NCBI GenBank assembly: GCA_016869275.1
Contig: VGEO01000004.1
Coordinates: forward strand, 1 to 64,000
Direction of reading: 5' to 3'
Source of the DNA: Alphaproteobacteria bacterium
GTDB lineage: Bacteria > Pseudomonadota > Alphaproteobacteria > SHVV01
Length of the DNA stretch: 64,000 bases
Part shown: positions 49,737 through 58,593 of the stretch, piece by piece
Numbering within the stretch: position 1 is the first letter of the stretch
Layout: each line of letters opens with the position of its first letter
The notes under the pieces: model-generated
What the model saw: the letters and a program-made list of their open reading frames with translations, nothing else
Told to the model about the DNA's origin: nothing
Databases searched by the model: none
Program-made: the position numbers and the translations under genes

Positions 49737-50822
49737 ATGACCGTGGCCGTTAGCGATTTCGACCCGGCGATCCGACCCTTGAGCGACGTCGCCCCCGGCG
49801 ACCTCGGCGCCTTCGCCGAGCCGGCCGAGCGGCTGGCCGAGCTGCCGGCGCTCCCCTCGTACCGCGCCGCGCTCGACTATTTCGCCGCTTATCCGGCGCG
49901 GGCGCTGACGAGTCCGGGCTCGCGCGCCGCCATGTACCACCTGGTCAGGGCCCTTCGACCTAAACTGACGCTCGAGATCAGTACTTTCCACGCCGGCACC
50001 ACCGAGGTGATCGCGCGCGCCCTATGAGCGAATGGCGGCGGCCATCTCTTGACGATCGATCCTTTCGGGGCCGAGCGCGTGCCGCCGATCCTGGCGCGAT
50101 GGCCGGCCGTACTCGCCCAGAACGTCGACTTCCTCGCCATCAATTCGATGGAGCTTTTCATCCATTTCGATTCGATCGAGCCCAAGCTCGATTTGAGCTT
50201 CGTCGACGGCAACCACGCCTATGCCTATGCGCTCTACGATCTGACGCTCGCAGCCAAGTGGACGCGGCCGGGCGGCATCATCATCGTCGACGACTATTGC
50301 CTGCCGGGCGTGTTCTGGGCGGTACGCGATTTCCTGGGGCGCAATCCCGGTTGGCGCGAGATTTCGGGCGCGATGGCGGCGTTCGACCCGGACGAACCGT
50401 TCCGCTCGATCCGGCCGTCGCTCCCGGATACCGGCTTCTTCGTGCTCGCGGCGCCGTCCTTCCTGACGCTCGGGCCCCGCACGACCAGCTTCGAATACGA
50501 GCTTCGCAAGGGAGCCGGGATCGGCGCGCTGTCGCTCCGTGCCCACCCCGAAGCGCCGGCCGGCACCGTGCACGCGCAAATCTACCTGCGCTCTTACCCC
50601 GAGAACGCCGGCAAGGCATTGACGATGACGGCGATCGCCAAGACGGCGGTCGCCGCCGGCCAGCGCGTGATCGACATCGTGCTGCCGGAACCCCTGGTGA
50701 CGCCCCACGACCCGGCGCGCTCGCTCCGCGCGTTCGAGATCGCGCTGGCGTGGCAGCCCGCCGACGACGCCGCGCCGCTCAGCCTGCTGCGCCGCCCGCA
50801 GCTCGCGCTCGTCAACCGCTGA
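49737..50822 (+). pseudogene. class I SAM-dependent methyltransferase interrupted by an in-frame TGA
   Basis: One 361-codon frame encodes a Methyltransf_24-like protein: TSPGSRAAMYHLVRAL, then LEISTFHAGTTEVIARAL (SAM-binding start), TGA at 50025-50027, ANGGGHLLTIDPFG, LDLSFVDGNHAYAYALYDLTLAAKWTRPGGIIIVDDY. The stop breaks the SAM fold between its first two strands. Both halves are coding in the same frame with no indel, and CGA to TGA would give Arg. A restart at 50049 would give a protein without the SAM-binding glycine loop. As written it is non-functional unless the stop is read through or is an error. Confidence 0.78.
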
Positions 50823-50874
50823 CCCGGGCGGGACGGCCGGCGTGTCGAGCGCTGGCCGGCAATGAGCGCGTTGG

Positions 50875-50957
50875 TGCCCGCGGTGGGATTCGAACCCACA
50901 CCTCCTTGCGAAGAAGGGATTTTAAGTCCCTTGCGTCTACCGTTTCGCCACGCGGGC
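50875..50957 (-). tRNA. tRNA-Leu (anticodon UAA)
   Basis: An 83-base cloverleaf on the minus strand: acceptor GCCCGCG/CGCGGGC with discriminator A, anticodon loop CTTAAAA flanked by AGGGA/TCCCT giving anticodon UAA, a long variable arm typical of Leu class II tRNA (TCTTCGCAAGGA), and T-arm GTGGGTTCGAATCCCAC. It reads UUA and UUG. The CCA end is not encoded. It is not a stop-codon suppressor. Confidence 0.95.
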
Positions 50958-51080
50958 CGGACCGGACCCTAACCCTCGGGGCTATAGCGGGACAAGTCGG
51001 CGGACATAACCGTTGGGCGCGATTGGTCGGCCCGGCCGGCGGTGCTACGCTCGGGCACCGGCACAGCCAGGGAGGGAACC

Positions 51081-52280
51081 ATGGCTTCGCAACGGTTCAT
51101 CGTTTCCGCTGATTCGCACATCATCGAGCCCTACGACCTCTGGACCAAGGCGCTCGGCCGTAAACACGGCGACAAGGTCCCGCACCGGGTCAAAGCGGCG
51201 AAGAGCCTCGACGGCAAGAAGACCGTCGAGGGCGACTTCATGTTCACCGGCCAGGATTACTTGGGGATCGGCGACCTGCGCCAGGAGAATGCCGGCGATA
51301 CGCTCGATTCGACCGTGCCGATCCCGACCGGCGACCTGCTGCCCGAACTGGCGAACAAGGTCTTGAAGTCGAACCACGACCCGGCGGTGCGGCTCGAGCT
51401 CCAGGACCATGACGGCGTCGCCGCCGAGATCATCCAGGGCACCAACACGCTGCTCGCGATGCGGACGCGCGACACCGCTGTCCTCCACGACGTCGCCGCC
51501 GTCTTCAACGACTATTGCGCCGAATATTGCAGCCACGACCCCAAGCGCCTGATCGGCACCGCCATGATCCCGACCCGCGACCCGGCGTGGGCGTCGAAGG
51601 AGCTCGCGCGCATGGCCAAGCGCGACATGAAGGCGGTGATCATCAACACCGACCTGCCGCCCGGCTACGAGCCCTACCGGCGCAAGATGTACGACCGCAT
51701 CTGGGAGACCGCGATCGACCACGACATGGTGGTCGTCCTCCACTTGGGCACCGGCGAGACCGTCGATCCGTTCGCGCTGGTGACGCCCGAAGAGCAGGAG
51801 GACGGACCCAAGCTCTTCCTCGACATCTTCGACGACCACAAGCGCACGCTGGTCAACGAGTTCATCTTCGGCGGCATCTTCGACCGCTTCCGCAAATTGA
51901 AGCTGATGCTCGGCGAGTACGAGTGCTCGTGGTTCCCCTATTTCCAGTTTCGCCTCCGCCAGATGCGGGGCGCGCTGGGGCTCGCCATGCGGCTGCCGCA
52001 GGTGACGCGCGAGGCCGATGAGTACATCCGCGATCACGTCTGGATCGGCTTCACCGACGATCAATACGTGAGCAAGGCGTGGGACGTCGCCGACGGCGCC
52101 AATAAGCTGATGTGGGGGTCGGATTATCCGCACCCGCGCAACACGTTCCCCAACAGCCGCGCGATTCTCGATCGCATCTGTGCCGGCATGCCCGCCCATG
52201 TGAAGGCGAATGTCGAGGGTTTGAACTGCGCGCGCCTGTTCGGGATCGACGTGCCGAAGATGCGGGCGGCGGCCGAATAG
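51081..52280 (+). CDS. amidohydrolase family protein, fourth paralogue
   Basis: A 399-residue amidohydrolase of the same group as those at 18-22 kb but more distant. SADSHIIEPYDLWTK carries the Asp-x-His first motif, with FNDYCAEYCSHDP, LVNEFIFGGIFDRFRKLKLML, and MWGSDYPHPRNTFPNSRAILDRI. It ends in KMRAAAE. GGAGGGAACC precedes the ATG, and an SDR gene follows 37 bases downstream, suggesting a hydrolysis-plus-oxidation pair. Confidence 0.9.
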   Translation: MASQRFIVSADSHIIEPYDLWTKALGRKHGDKVPHRVKAAKSLDGKKTVEGDFMFTGQDYLGIGDLRQENAGDTLDSTVPIPTGDLLPELANKVLKSNHDPAVRLELQDHDGVAAEIIQGTNTLLAMRTRDTAVLHDVAAVFNDYCAEYCSHDPKRLIGTAMIPTRDPAWASKELARMAKRDMKAVIINTDLPPGYEPYRRKMYDRIWETAIDHDMVVVLHLGTGETVDPFALVTPEEQEDGPKLFLDIFDDHKRTLVNEFIFGGIFDRFRKLKLMLGEYECSWFPYFQFRLRQMRGALGLAMRLPQVTREADEYIRDHVWIGFTDDQYVSKAWDVADGANKLMWGSDYPHPRNTFPNSRAILDRICAGMPAHVKANVEGLNCARLFGIDVPKMRAAAE

Positions 52281-52317
52281 CGCGCGGCGCGGCGAGCCGC
52301 GGCGGCGGGAGGAAGCC

Positions 52318-53112
52318 ATGGACCTCGAGCTTCGCGGCAAGGTCGCGCTTGTCACCGGCGGCAGCCAAGGGATCGGCAAGGGCATCTGCACCGAGCTCGC
52401 GCGCGAGGGCGCGTACGTCGCGCTGTGCGCGCGCAAGCCCGGGCCGCTCGCCGAAACCCGGGCCGAATGCGAGCGGCTCGGCGTCAAGGCGCTGGCACTC
52501 GAGGCCGACGTCACCGACAAAGCGGCGATCGAGCGCGTGGTCCAGCAGACCCTCGACCGCTTCGGCCGGATCGACATCCTGGTCAACAACGCCGGCGGCG
52601 ACGCCGCCAATTCGCACTGGGTCGATGATCCCGACGAGGTGTGGGAGAAGAACTACGCGATCAACTTGTGGCCGTGCATCCGCTTCACCCGGCTCGCGGT
52701 CAAGGCGATGAAAGCGCAGGGCGGCGGCGCGATCGTCAACGTCGCCTCGGTCGGCGGCAAGATCGTGAGCTGGCCGGGGGTGAGCGATTACAGCTCCGCC
52801 AAGTCAGCGGTGATGATGCTGACGCTCACCTGGTCGGTCGACCTGGCGCCGAACAATATCCGCGTCAACTGCGTCAATCCGGCGTTGATCCGGACGCCGC
52901 TCTGGGAAGAGCTCGCCAAGTCGTTCGTGCCGCAGTTGGGCCCCGACGTCGAATCGGTGTTCAAGTCGTTCACGGAAAAACTCACGATCAAGCGCACCGG
53001 CAAGCCCGAGGAAGTCGGTTGGCTGGTCGCGTTCCTCGCCTCCGACGTCCGCGCCGGCTTCATCACCGGCCAGTGCTGGAACGTCGACGGCGGCTACATC
53101 AAGACGATCTGA
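52318..53112 (+). CDS. SDR family NAD(P)-dependent oxidoreductase
   Basis: A 264-residue short-chain dehydrogenase. Cofactor motif VALVTGGSQGIGKGI, then VNNAGGD, the catalytic Ser in VNVASVGGKIVSWPGVSDYSSAKSAV (Ser..Tyr..Lys), and the usual end FITGQCWNVDGGYIKTI. It oxidises or reduces alcohols with NAD(P). Ten bases before the ATG is GGGAGG. It sits between the intact amidohydrolase and an amidohydrolase relic. Confidence 0.93.
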   Translation: MDLELRGKVALVTGGSQGIGKGICTELAREGAYVALCARKPGPLAETRAECERLGVKALALEADVTDKAAIERVVQQTLDRFGRIDILVNNAGGDAANSHWVDDPDEVWEKNYAINLWPCIRFTRLAVKAMKAQGGGAIVNVASVGGKIVSWPGVSDYSSAKSAVMMLTLTWSVDLAPNNIRVNCVNPALIRTPLWEELAKSFVPQLGPDVESVFKSFTEKLTIKRTGKPEEVGWLVAFLASDVRAGFITGQCWNVDGGYIKTI

Positions 53113-53133
53113 GCCCGGAGAGCGCGTCGGTCG

Positions 53134-53235
53134 TTGATCTGCGTGCTCGCCAACGTCGAAGCCAAGGTCCAGGCTGACGTCGCGGGCTTGAACGCGGGGC
53201 GGCTGTTCGGATTGCGCGTGCCGAAGGCGGCGGCG
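53134..53235 (+). pseudogene. C-terminal relic of an amidohydrolase
   Basis: About 34 codons read VLANVEAKVQADVAGLNAGRLFGLRVPKAAA in the frame starting 53134. This aligns with the end of the intact gene at 51081 (PAHVKANVEGLNCARLFGIDVPKMRAAAE): V.ANVEGLN..RLFG..VPK..A. The 5' portion is missing. It suggests that another amidohydrolase once followed the SDR gene and was deleted down to its tail. Confidence 0.65.
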
Positions 53236-53296
53236 CGGACACGGAAGGCCCCCTCCCCAACCGCTCCCTTGCGGAGCACGGGGAGAGAGGGTGCGA

Positions 53297-53372
53297 CCCC
53301 CTCCCCAACCCCTCCCCCTGCAAGCAGGTTGCTTGCAGGGGGAGGGAGGCGAGCGGAGCGAGCTGGAGGGGG
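53297..53372. repeat. GC-rich nested hairpin element
   Basis: A perfect 17-bp stem (53310-53326 with 53330-53346; 3-base loop) is nested within an outer CCCCCTCC (53297-53304) / GGAGGGGG (53365-53372) pair. Such C/G-rich palindromic units with CCCTCCCCAACCC flanks recur in alphaproteobacterial intergenic spaces. It also lies just past a relic gene and ahead of a convergent hydrolase, so it may terminate both transcripts. Confidence 0.7.
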
Positions 53373-53384
53373 TTGAGACTAGGT

Positions 53385-54092
53385 CTACCGGCAGCCGAGC
53401 AGGATCTGTGCGAGCTCCTCCGGCGTCGTGATCATCGGGTCGTGCCCGGTCGCGATCTCGTGGTAGCGCCAAGTCGGATCGTTCGCCGCCGTCTTCGCCA
53501 TCGCTTCGAGGCCGCCGATGGCCGGGTTCGAGCAATAGATGAAGGTCCGCTTCGGCACCGCCGCATACTTGCCCGCGAGCTTGATCGGATGTTCGTGGGT
53601 TCGGATCGGCATCCCACGCGCGTGCGCATCGAGCCAGCGCGCATCGTCGGCATCGGCAATGCCGAGCGCCGCCGGCGGCGCCGGCGGCAGCCGCCAGCCG
53701 TCGTTGGCCGCGACGCCGGCCCGCACCTGCGCGGCCATCGCCTTCGGAATCACGTCGAGCACGGACTTGCCGTCTTCGGGTACCACCGCGTCGAGATAGA
53801 CGAGATGCGCGATCCGGTCCGGCATGCGGTCGGCGACCGCGGTGATCACCATGCCGGCGTAGCTGTGGCCGACCAGCACGATCCCGCGCAGATTCTCATA
53901 CGCGATCAGGTTGGCGATATCGTCGATGTGAAGGGCGAGATCGACTTCGGGCCGCGCCAAGTGCGCGCGGTCGCCCAAGCCGGTGAGCGAAGGGGCATAG
54001 ACGTCGTGGCCGGCGGCGCGGAGCCGCGGCGTCACCTTGCGCCACACCCAGCCGCCTAACCACGAACCATGGACCAGAACGTAGACCGCCAT
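53385..54092 (-). CDS. alpha/beta hydrolase (EstC/methylesterase-like)
   Basis: A 235-residue alpha/beta hydrolase: VLVHGSWLGGWVWRKV near the start, nucleophile elbow VLVGHSYAGMVITAVADR with Ser, and late His in YHEIATGHDPMITTPEELAQIL. The HGxWxGxWxW opening and HSYAG are typical of the plant-methylesterase-like EstC group. Substrate unknown. Start ATG 54092 is followed at once by the conserved strand. It converges on the hairpin element. Confidence 0.9.
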   Translation of the reverse strand: MAVYVLVHGSWLGGWVWRKVTPRLRAAGHDVYAPSLTGLGDRAHLARPEVDLALHIDDIANLIAYENLRGIVLVGHSYAGMVITAVADRMPDRIAHLVYLDAVVPEDGKSVLDVIPKAMAAQVRAGVAANDGWRLPPAPPAALGIADADDARWLDAHARGMPIRTHEHPIKLAGKYAAVPKRTFIYCSNPAIGGLEAMAKTAANDPTWRYHEIATGHDPMITTPEELAQILLGCR

Positions 54093-54154
54093 CGCCGCCT
54101 CCGTCGCCGATCATAGGCGCGGCAGTCGCGGCCGGCGAGCAGCGCTACCGCCGG

Positions 54155-57112
54155 CTAGGCCGGAACCTCGATCGGGACGACCGGGCGGCCCGCGCGATAG
54201 TTCTGCCACATCGCCTCGAACGCGGTCGCGAGGTCGCGGGTGTAGCGCGGAACGTCGAACAGCGGCGCATTCGCGACATTGGCTGCGAGCTTGGCGCGGA
54301 GCGCGGCGACGGCCGCCGGATTGGCAGCGAATGCGACAGCGCGTTCTTCGTACTCGGCCAGGTCGCGGCAGAGGAGCTCGGGCATCCCGACCGCGTTGAG
54401 GAGCGTCGCTCCCATGCGCGCAGCCGGCGTCTCGCCGGCGACCGAGAGCAACGGCACGCCGGCCCATAATGCGTCGACCGAGGTGATGCCGCCGCCGTGG
54501 TAATATGTGTCGAGCGCCATGTCGGCCGCGCTCAGGCGCGCGCAGTGGTTCTCGCGCTGGATCTTGGGCGCGAACACGAGCCGGGCCGGATCGATGCCGT
54601 GGCGTTCGGCCTCGCGCTTCAAGTTGGCGGCGGTCGCGGCGACAAACTCGCCGAACCACACCACTGCGTTGGGCGCGCGCGCCAGAATTCGCATCTACGC
54701 CGCGAACACGACCGGCTCGAACTTACACGGGTGGTTGAGATTCGCGAGCACGAACGCCGTCTCGGGGAGCGCCAGGGCGCGGCGCGAGGGCGTCGGCTTG
54801 CGTTCGATCGGCGGCGCGATCATGAAGCTGTGCGGCATGAAGACGCCGGCCTCGCTGTTGAGGCGGGCGAGTTCGGGCGGCATGAAGTAGCGGTCGGTCA
54901 AGAGGTAGTCGACGAACGACCCCCCGGTCGTGATCGAATAGCCGAGGCCGTGGACCTGGACCGGTGCCGCGCGGTGCGCGAGCACCGGGAGGCATGTGCA
55001 CGAGGTGTGACCGGAAACGTCGAACAGGATGTCGACGTGGTCGCCGGCAATCCGTTCGGCGGCAAGATCGGGCTTGTTGCCCGGTACCAGCGTGTAGCGG
55101 TCGAACGCCGCTTGATACGCCTTGGCGAACTCGGTCTTCTCGCCGTTCGCGGTGCCGTAGCCCCAGACCTCGATCCGGGCGCAGTCGAGCGCTTCGATCA
55201 CCGGCTTCAGCACCATCGGTAGGCTGTGCCAGGTCGTGTAGGGAAGGATGAAGCCGACCCGTGGCCGCCGGCCGGCGGGGCGCCCGGAGAAAATGCGTGC
55301 CGGCGGTGACGGCGGCGCCATGGCCGCTGCCGAACGCCGTGCCGCACGGGCGATTTTTTCGTAGCCAACCGGCATCGCCTGGAGTGAGAACACCAACACG
55401 CGCTCGGCCTCGGGCGATGCCTCCGCTTCGTCGGCGAGGCGCAACAGCCAACTCTTGAGGTCGTCGTAACGGTCCCAGCGGGCGAGCGAGAGCGCCGCAT
55501 CGACCGCCTGACCGAGCGCGGTCGCATGCGTGGGGTCGAGTTCGACGACACGGCTGAACACGGCGTAGGCATCGTCGGCCCGCCACAGGGACTGATAAAT
55601 CGAGCCCAACGTCATCAAGACCTCGGTATCGTCGGGATCGATCGCGCGCGCCGCTTCGAGGTGCGCGATCTGGTCCTCGCGCGATCCGTCAGGGTCCTGC
55701 ACCTGCGCCTACGTCAGGCGCGCCAGGACCGTGTTCGGGTAAAGCGCGACCAGCCGATCGGCGAGCCGCCGCGCGGTCTCGTCGTCGCCAGCCTCGAACT
55801 CGAGCACCGCCTGAACCCGGAGGAGATCGATATCGTCCGGGATGCTGGCAAGCCCGCGCTCGATCACGGCAACGGCTTCATCGAAGTGCCCGAGATCGCG
55901 GCGAATGACCGCCAGGTCGACATACGCCATCGCGCCCTCGGGATCCAGCCGGATCGCGGTCTCGAACAACTGCTCGGCGTCGCTATACCGTCCGGTCCGA
56001 TAGCGAATCTTGCCGAGGTTGTAGTGGGCTTCGGCGAAGCCGGGATCGTGGGCGATCGCGCGCTCGAGCAGCGCCGCCGCTCGCGCGTAGTCCGCGGCGT
56101 AGAAATAGTGCGCGCCGAAATTGTTGAGAGTCGACACGTCGTTGGGATCGAGCGCGAGCGCCTTCTCGTACGCTGCCACCGCCTAGGCCGGTTGTTTGGC
56201 CGCGCTGTAAACGGTGCCGAGCGCGTTCCAGACTTCGACGAACCGCGGCGCCAGCGCACCGGCACGCTCGAGCACCTCGATCGCGCGCGCATGGTCGCAT
56301 TTCTTGCGAAGAAACAGCCCGTGCTGGTAGAGCGTGTCGACGTCACTGGCATCGAGCGCGAGCGCGCGTTGGAAGAGCGCGTCGGCGGCCTCGGGATGGC
56401 CGTCGACGTCTTCGACCTTGGCGAGACCGCATAAACAGGCCGCATCGTCGGGCGCGAGCGCGAGCCCCGCAGCGAACGCCACGCGCGCCTCCGCGAGGCG
56501 GCCGAGCGCCTGAAGGGTGTCGCCCAAGTTGCGTCGCGGCGGTAGCCAGTCCGGTGCCGCGACGGCGGCGCGCTCGAAGAATGCGGCGGCGCGCCCGTTG
56601 TCCTTTTGCGCCCGGTACGCGGTCCCGAGCGCGTTCAAGAGATCGGCGTCATCTTTGCGAATATCGAGCGCGGCCTCGAGATGCGGCACCGCTTCGCCCG
56701 CGCGTCCGAGCACGACGAACAACAAGCCCAAGGCCTTGCTCGCCCCGGCGTGGCGCGGTTGACCGCGGAGGAAGGCTTCGTAGGTGGCGATCGCATCGGC
56801 ATATGCCCCGGCCTCGGTCTGGAGGCCGCCCAAGGTCATCGTGGCTTTCTCTGCTTCGGGCCGAGCGGCGAGCGCACGCTTCAGGTGCGCTATCGCTTCG
56901 TCGCGCCGCCCGGCGAGCGCGAGGATGAGGGCGAGGTTCTGGCGAAAATCGAGGTCGTCGGGACGTCCGACGAGGCCCGCTTCAAGCAGCCCGATGGCCT
57001 CGGCGTGGCGCCCGGCGCCGGCGGCGCGGACGGCCGCGCGCAGAACGGCTGCGGTCTCGCCGTCGGCGTTCCCCGGGCTGACGCCGGAGACGGAGTTCCC
57101 TGCTTCGCTCAT
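54155..57112 (-). pseudogene. TPR/O-GlcNAc transferase-like (SPINDLY-type) glycosyltransferase with three in-frame TAG codons
   Basis: One minus-strand frame of 985 codons encodes, from MSEAGNSVSGVSPG, at least eight TPR units (for example LDFRQNLALILALAGRRDEAIAHLKRAL; AYEKALALDPNDVSTLNNFGAHYF) and then an OGT/SPINDLY-like catalytic part (RVGFILPYTTWHSLPM; VDILFDVSGHTSC; QVHGLGYSITTGGS; FANLNHPCKFEPV; HGGGITSVDALWAGVPLLSVAG). TAG occurs at 56183-56185, 55709-55711 and 54695-54697. No frameshift is seen across the gene. At 54695 the family has Trp (AAWMRIL), one G-to-A step from TAG. If stops are real, only fragments form. Would modify proteins or polysaccharide with a nucleotide sugar. Confidence 0.85.
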
Positions 57113-57171
57113 CGCTCGTTTCCAGGGTCCGGTGTAACCCCGGCGTGGTTAACGAACGATTGACGCGCCCC

Positions 57172-57765
57172 TCAGCGCGACGGCGCCTCCGGCTGCGCCC
57201 CGCCGGTGCGTCCGAAGCCATAATCGAGCAGCAGAAGTTCGGCGATATCGACCCAGGCATAGCAGACTTCTTGGAGCGGTTGTCCGGCGAAACGGATCTC
57301 GCGCTCCGATGCCACCCGGCCGCCGATCGCGCCGTAAAACGCCCGCCACGGATTGTCGCGGAGCGCCCAGATCACCAATTGCTCGAACTCGTGAGCGGCA
57401 AGGTGGCGCGCCGCGCTGGCGACAAGCCCGCGGCCGAGGCCGCGGCGCTGCCACGCCGGCAGCACGTAGATCGCGGTGATTTCGCCGGTGCGAGCGATCC
57501 CGCTTCGCTCCGGACCGCAGTCGGCGAAGCCGACGATGCCCTCGCCATCGGCCTCGGCGACGAAGGTGGCGCGGTTCGGCGCTTGTTTGTTGAGGACGTC
57601 CGACCACATCGCGGCGTGGCGCACATCCGACATCCCGTCGAGGTACTCGGCGGCGAGGATACCGCGATAGGCGGCGCGCCAGCTTTCGATGTGGACGTGG
57701 CCGATCGCCGCGGCGTCGTCGAAGGCGGCGCGGCGAACCCGGACGGCGCGCGGGACCTCATTCAT
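57172..57765 (-). CDS. GNAT family acetyltransferase
   Basis: A 197-residue GNAT protein. The acetyl-CoA motif IYVLPAWQRRGLGRGLVASAARHL (Q/RxxGxG/A) is clear near residue 105; VRRAAFDDAAAIGHVHIESWRAAYRGIL leads it. ATG 57765 overlaps the end of the CinA-like gene by 8 bases, so they are co-transcribed. The C-terminal ~35 residues (LLLDYGFGRTGGAQPEAPSR) are unlike the usual end of the fold and may be variable. Confidence 0.88.
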   Translation of the reverse strand: MNEVPRAVRVRRAAFDDAAAIGHVHIESWRAAYRGILAAEYLDGMSDVRHAAMWSDVLNKQAPNRATFVAEADGEGIVGFADCGPERSGIARTGEITAIYVLPAWQRRGLGRGLVASAARHLAAHEFEQLVIWALRDNPWRAFYGAIGGRVASEREIRFAGQPLQEVCYAWVDIAELLLLDYGFGRTGGAQPEAPSR

Positions 57766-58513
57766 CGGCGACCGGCTCGTCTTCGATCGGCTCGCCACCC
57801 AACGCGCGCATCGCGGCCGCCAACTCGGCGGCGGCGGCATCGATGCGGGCCTGATCGCGGCCGCGCAGGACGATCGAGGCACCGAACCTGCGCATGCGAT
57901 AGAAAGGATAGCTCCCCATCGCGACGTCGGGATAGCGGCCTTGCAACTGGGCGAGCGGCTTGGCGAGATCGCCCTCGGCCAGGTACGCCGAGAGCGTCCG
58001 CGACCGGATCGGCGGCCCGCCGACCAGGCGGTCGACGAGGCCGTCGAACATCGCCTGCATGATCTTGGGGACACCCGCCATCACGAATACGTTGCCGATC
58101 TGAAAGCCCGGCGCCTTCGAGACCGGGTTGTCGATCAGGCTCGCGCCTTCGGGGGTATGCGCCATGCGAAGCCGCGCTTCGTTGAGCGCACTCGGGTCCT
58201 TGTAGGCCGATTGGAGCAGCGCGACCGCCCTGGGGTTGAGGACGTTCTTGACGCCGAACGCCTTGGCGACGCTCGCGGCGGTGATGTCGTCGTGAGTCGG
58301 GCCGATGCCGCCGGTCGTGAAAACGTAGTTGTACGCGGCGCGGCATTCGTTGACGGCACGGACGATCGCGCTTTCGTCGTCGACGACCACCCGCGCTTCC
58401 ATGAGGTCGATACCGAGATCGACCAGGCGCTTGGCGATGTAGTTGAGGTTGATGTCTTGGGTCCGGCCCGACAGGATCTCGTTGCCGATGATCAAGACGC
58501 ACGCGGTCGGCAT
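57758..58513 (-). CDS. competence/damage-inducible protein CinA-like (molybdopterin-binding domain)
   Basis: A 251-residue MoaB/MogA-like molybdopterin-binding protein of the CinA N-terminal type. LIIGNEILSGRTQDINLNYIAKRLVDLGI and FTTGGIGPTHDDITAASVAKAFG are characteristic, with KAPGFQIGNVFVMAGVPKIMQAMFD. The C-terminal nicotinamide-nucleotide amidase domain is absent, as in many alphaproteobacterial versions. Standalone versions are of unclear role; involvement in NAD salvage or pterin handling is possible. Divergent from sfsA. Confidence 0.88.
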   Translation of the reverse strand: MPTACVLIIGNEILSGRTQDINLNYIAKRLVDLGIDLMEARVVVDDESAIVRAVNECRAAYNYVFTTGGIGPTHDDITAASVAKAFGVKNVLNPRAVALLQSAYKDPSALNEARLRMAHTPEGASLIDNPVSKAPGFQIGNVFVMAGVPKIMQAMFDGLVDRLVGGPPIRSRTLSAYLAEGDLAKPLAQLQGRYPDVAMGSYPFYRMRRFGASIVLRGRDQARIDAAAAELAAAMRALGGEPIEDEPVADE

Positions 58514-58593
58514 TGGGCTGCTGGTCGACGGATTCCCGGACTCGTTCGATCCGAGTTTATCCGATCCCGCTTCCCTGCTAGCTGTTTTCTCGC

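Noticed and set aside
50875..50957. tRNA as suppressor for the interrupted genes
   Set aside because: The anticodon is UAA, which reads leucine codons UUA/UUG, not a stop codon.
53134..53376. Separate small protein from 53134 to 53376
   Set aside because: The first part is an amidohydrolase tail; the rest is translated hairpin repeat of low complexity.
54155..57112. Genetic-code change with TAG as an amino acid codon in the whole organism
   Set aside because: Many well-defined genes here end properly at TAG with the next gene placed just after, for example fdsA, livM, livF and the antitoxin gene; readthrough of all would give extended proteins.
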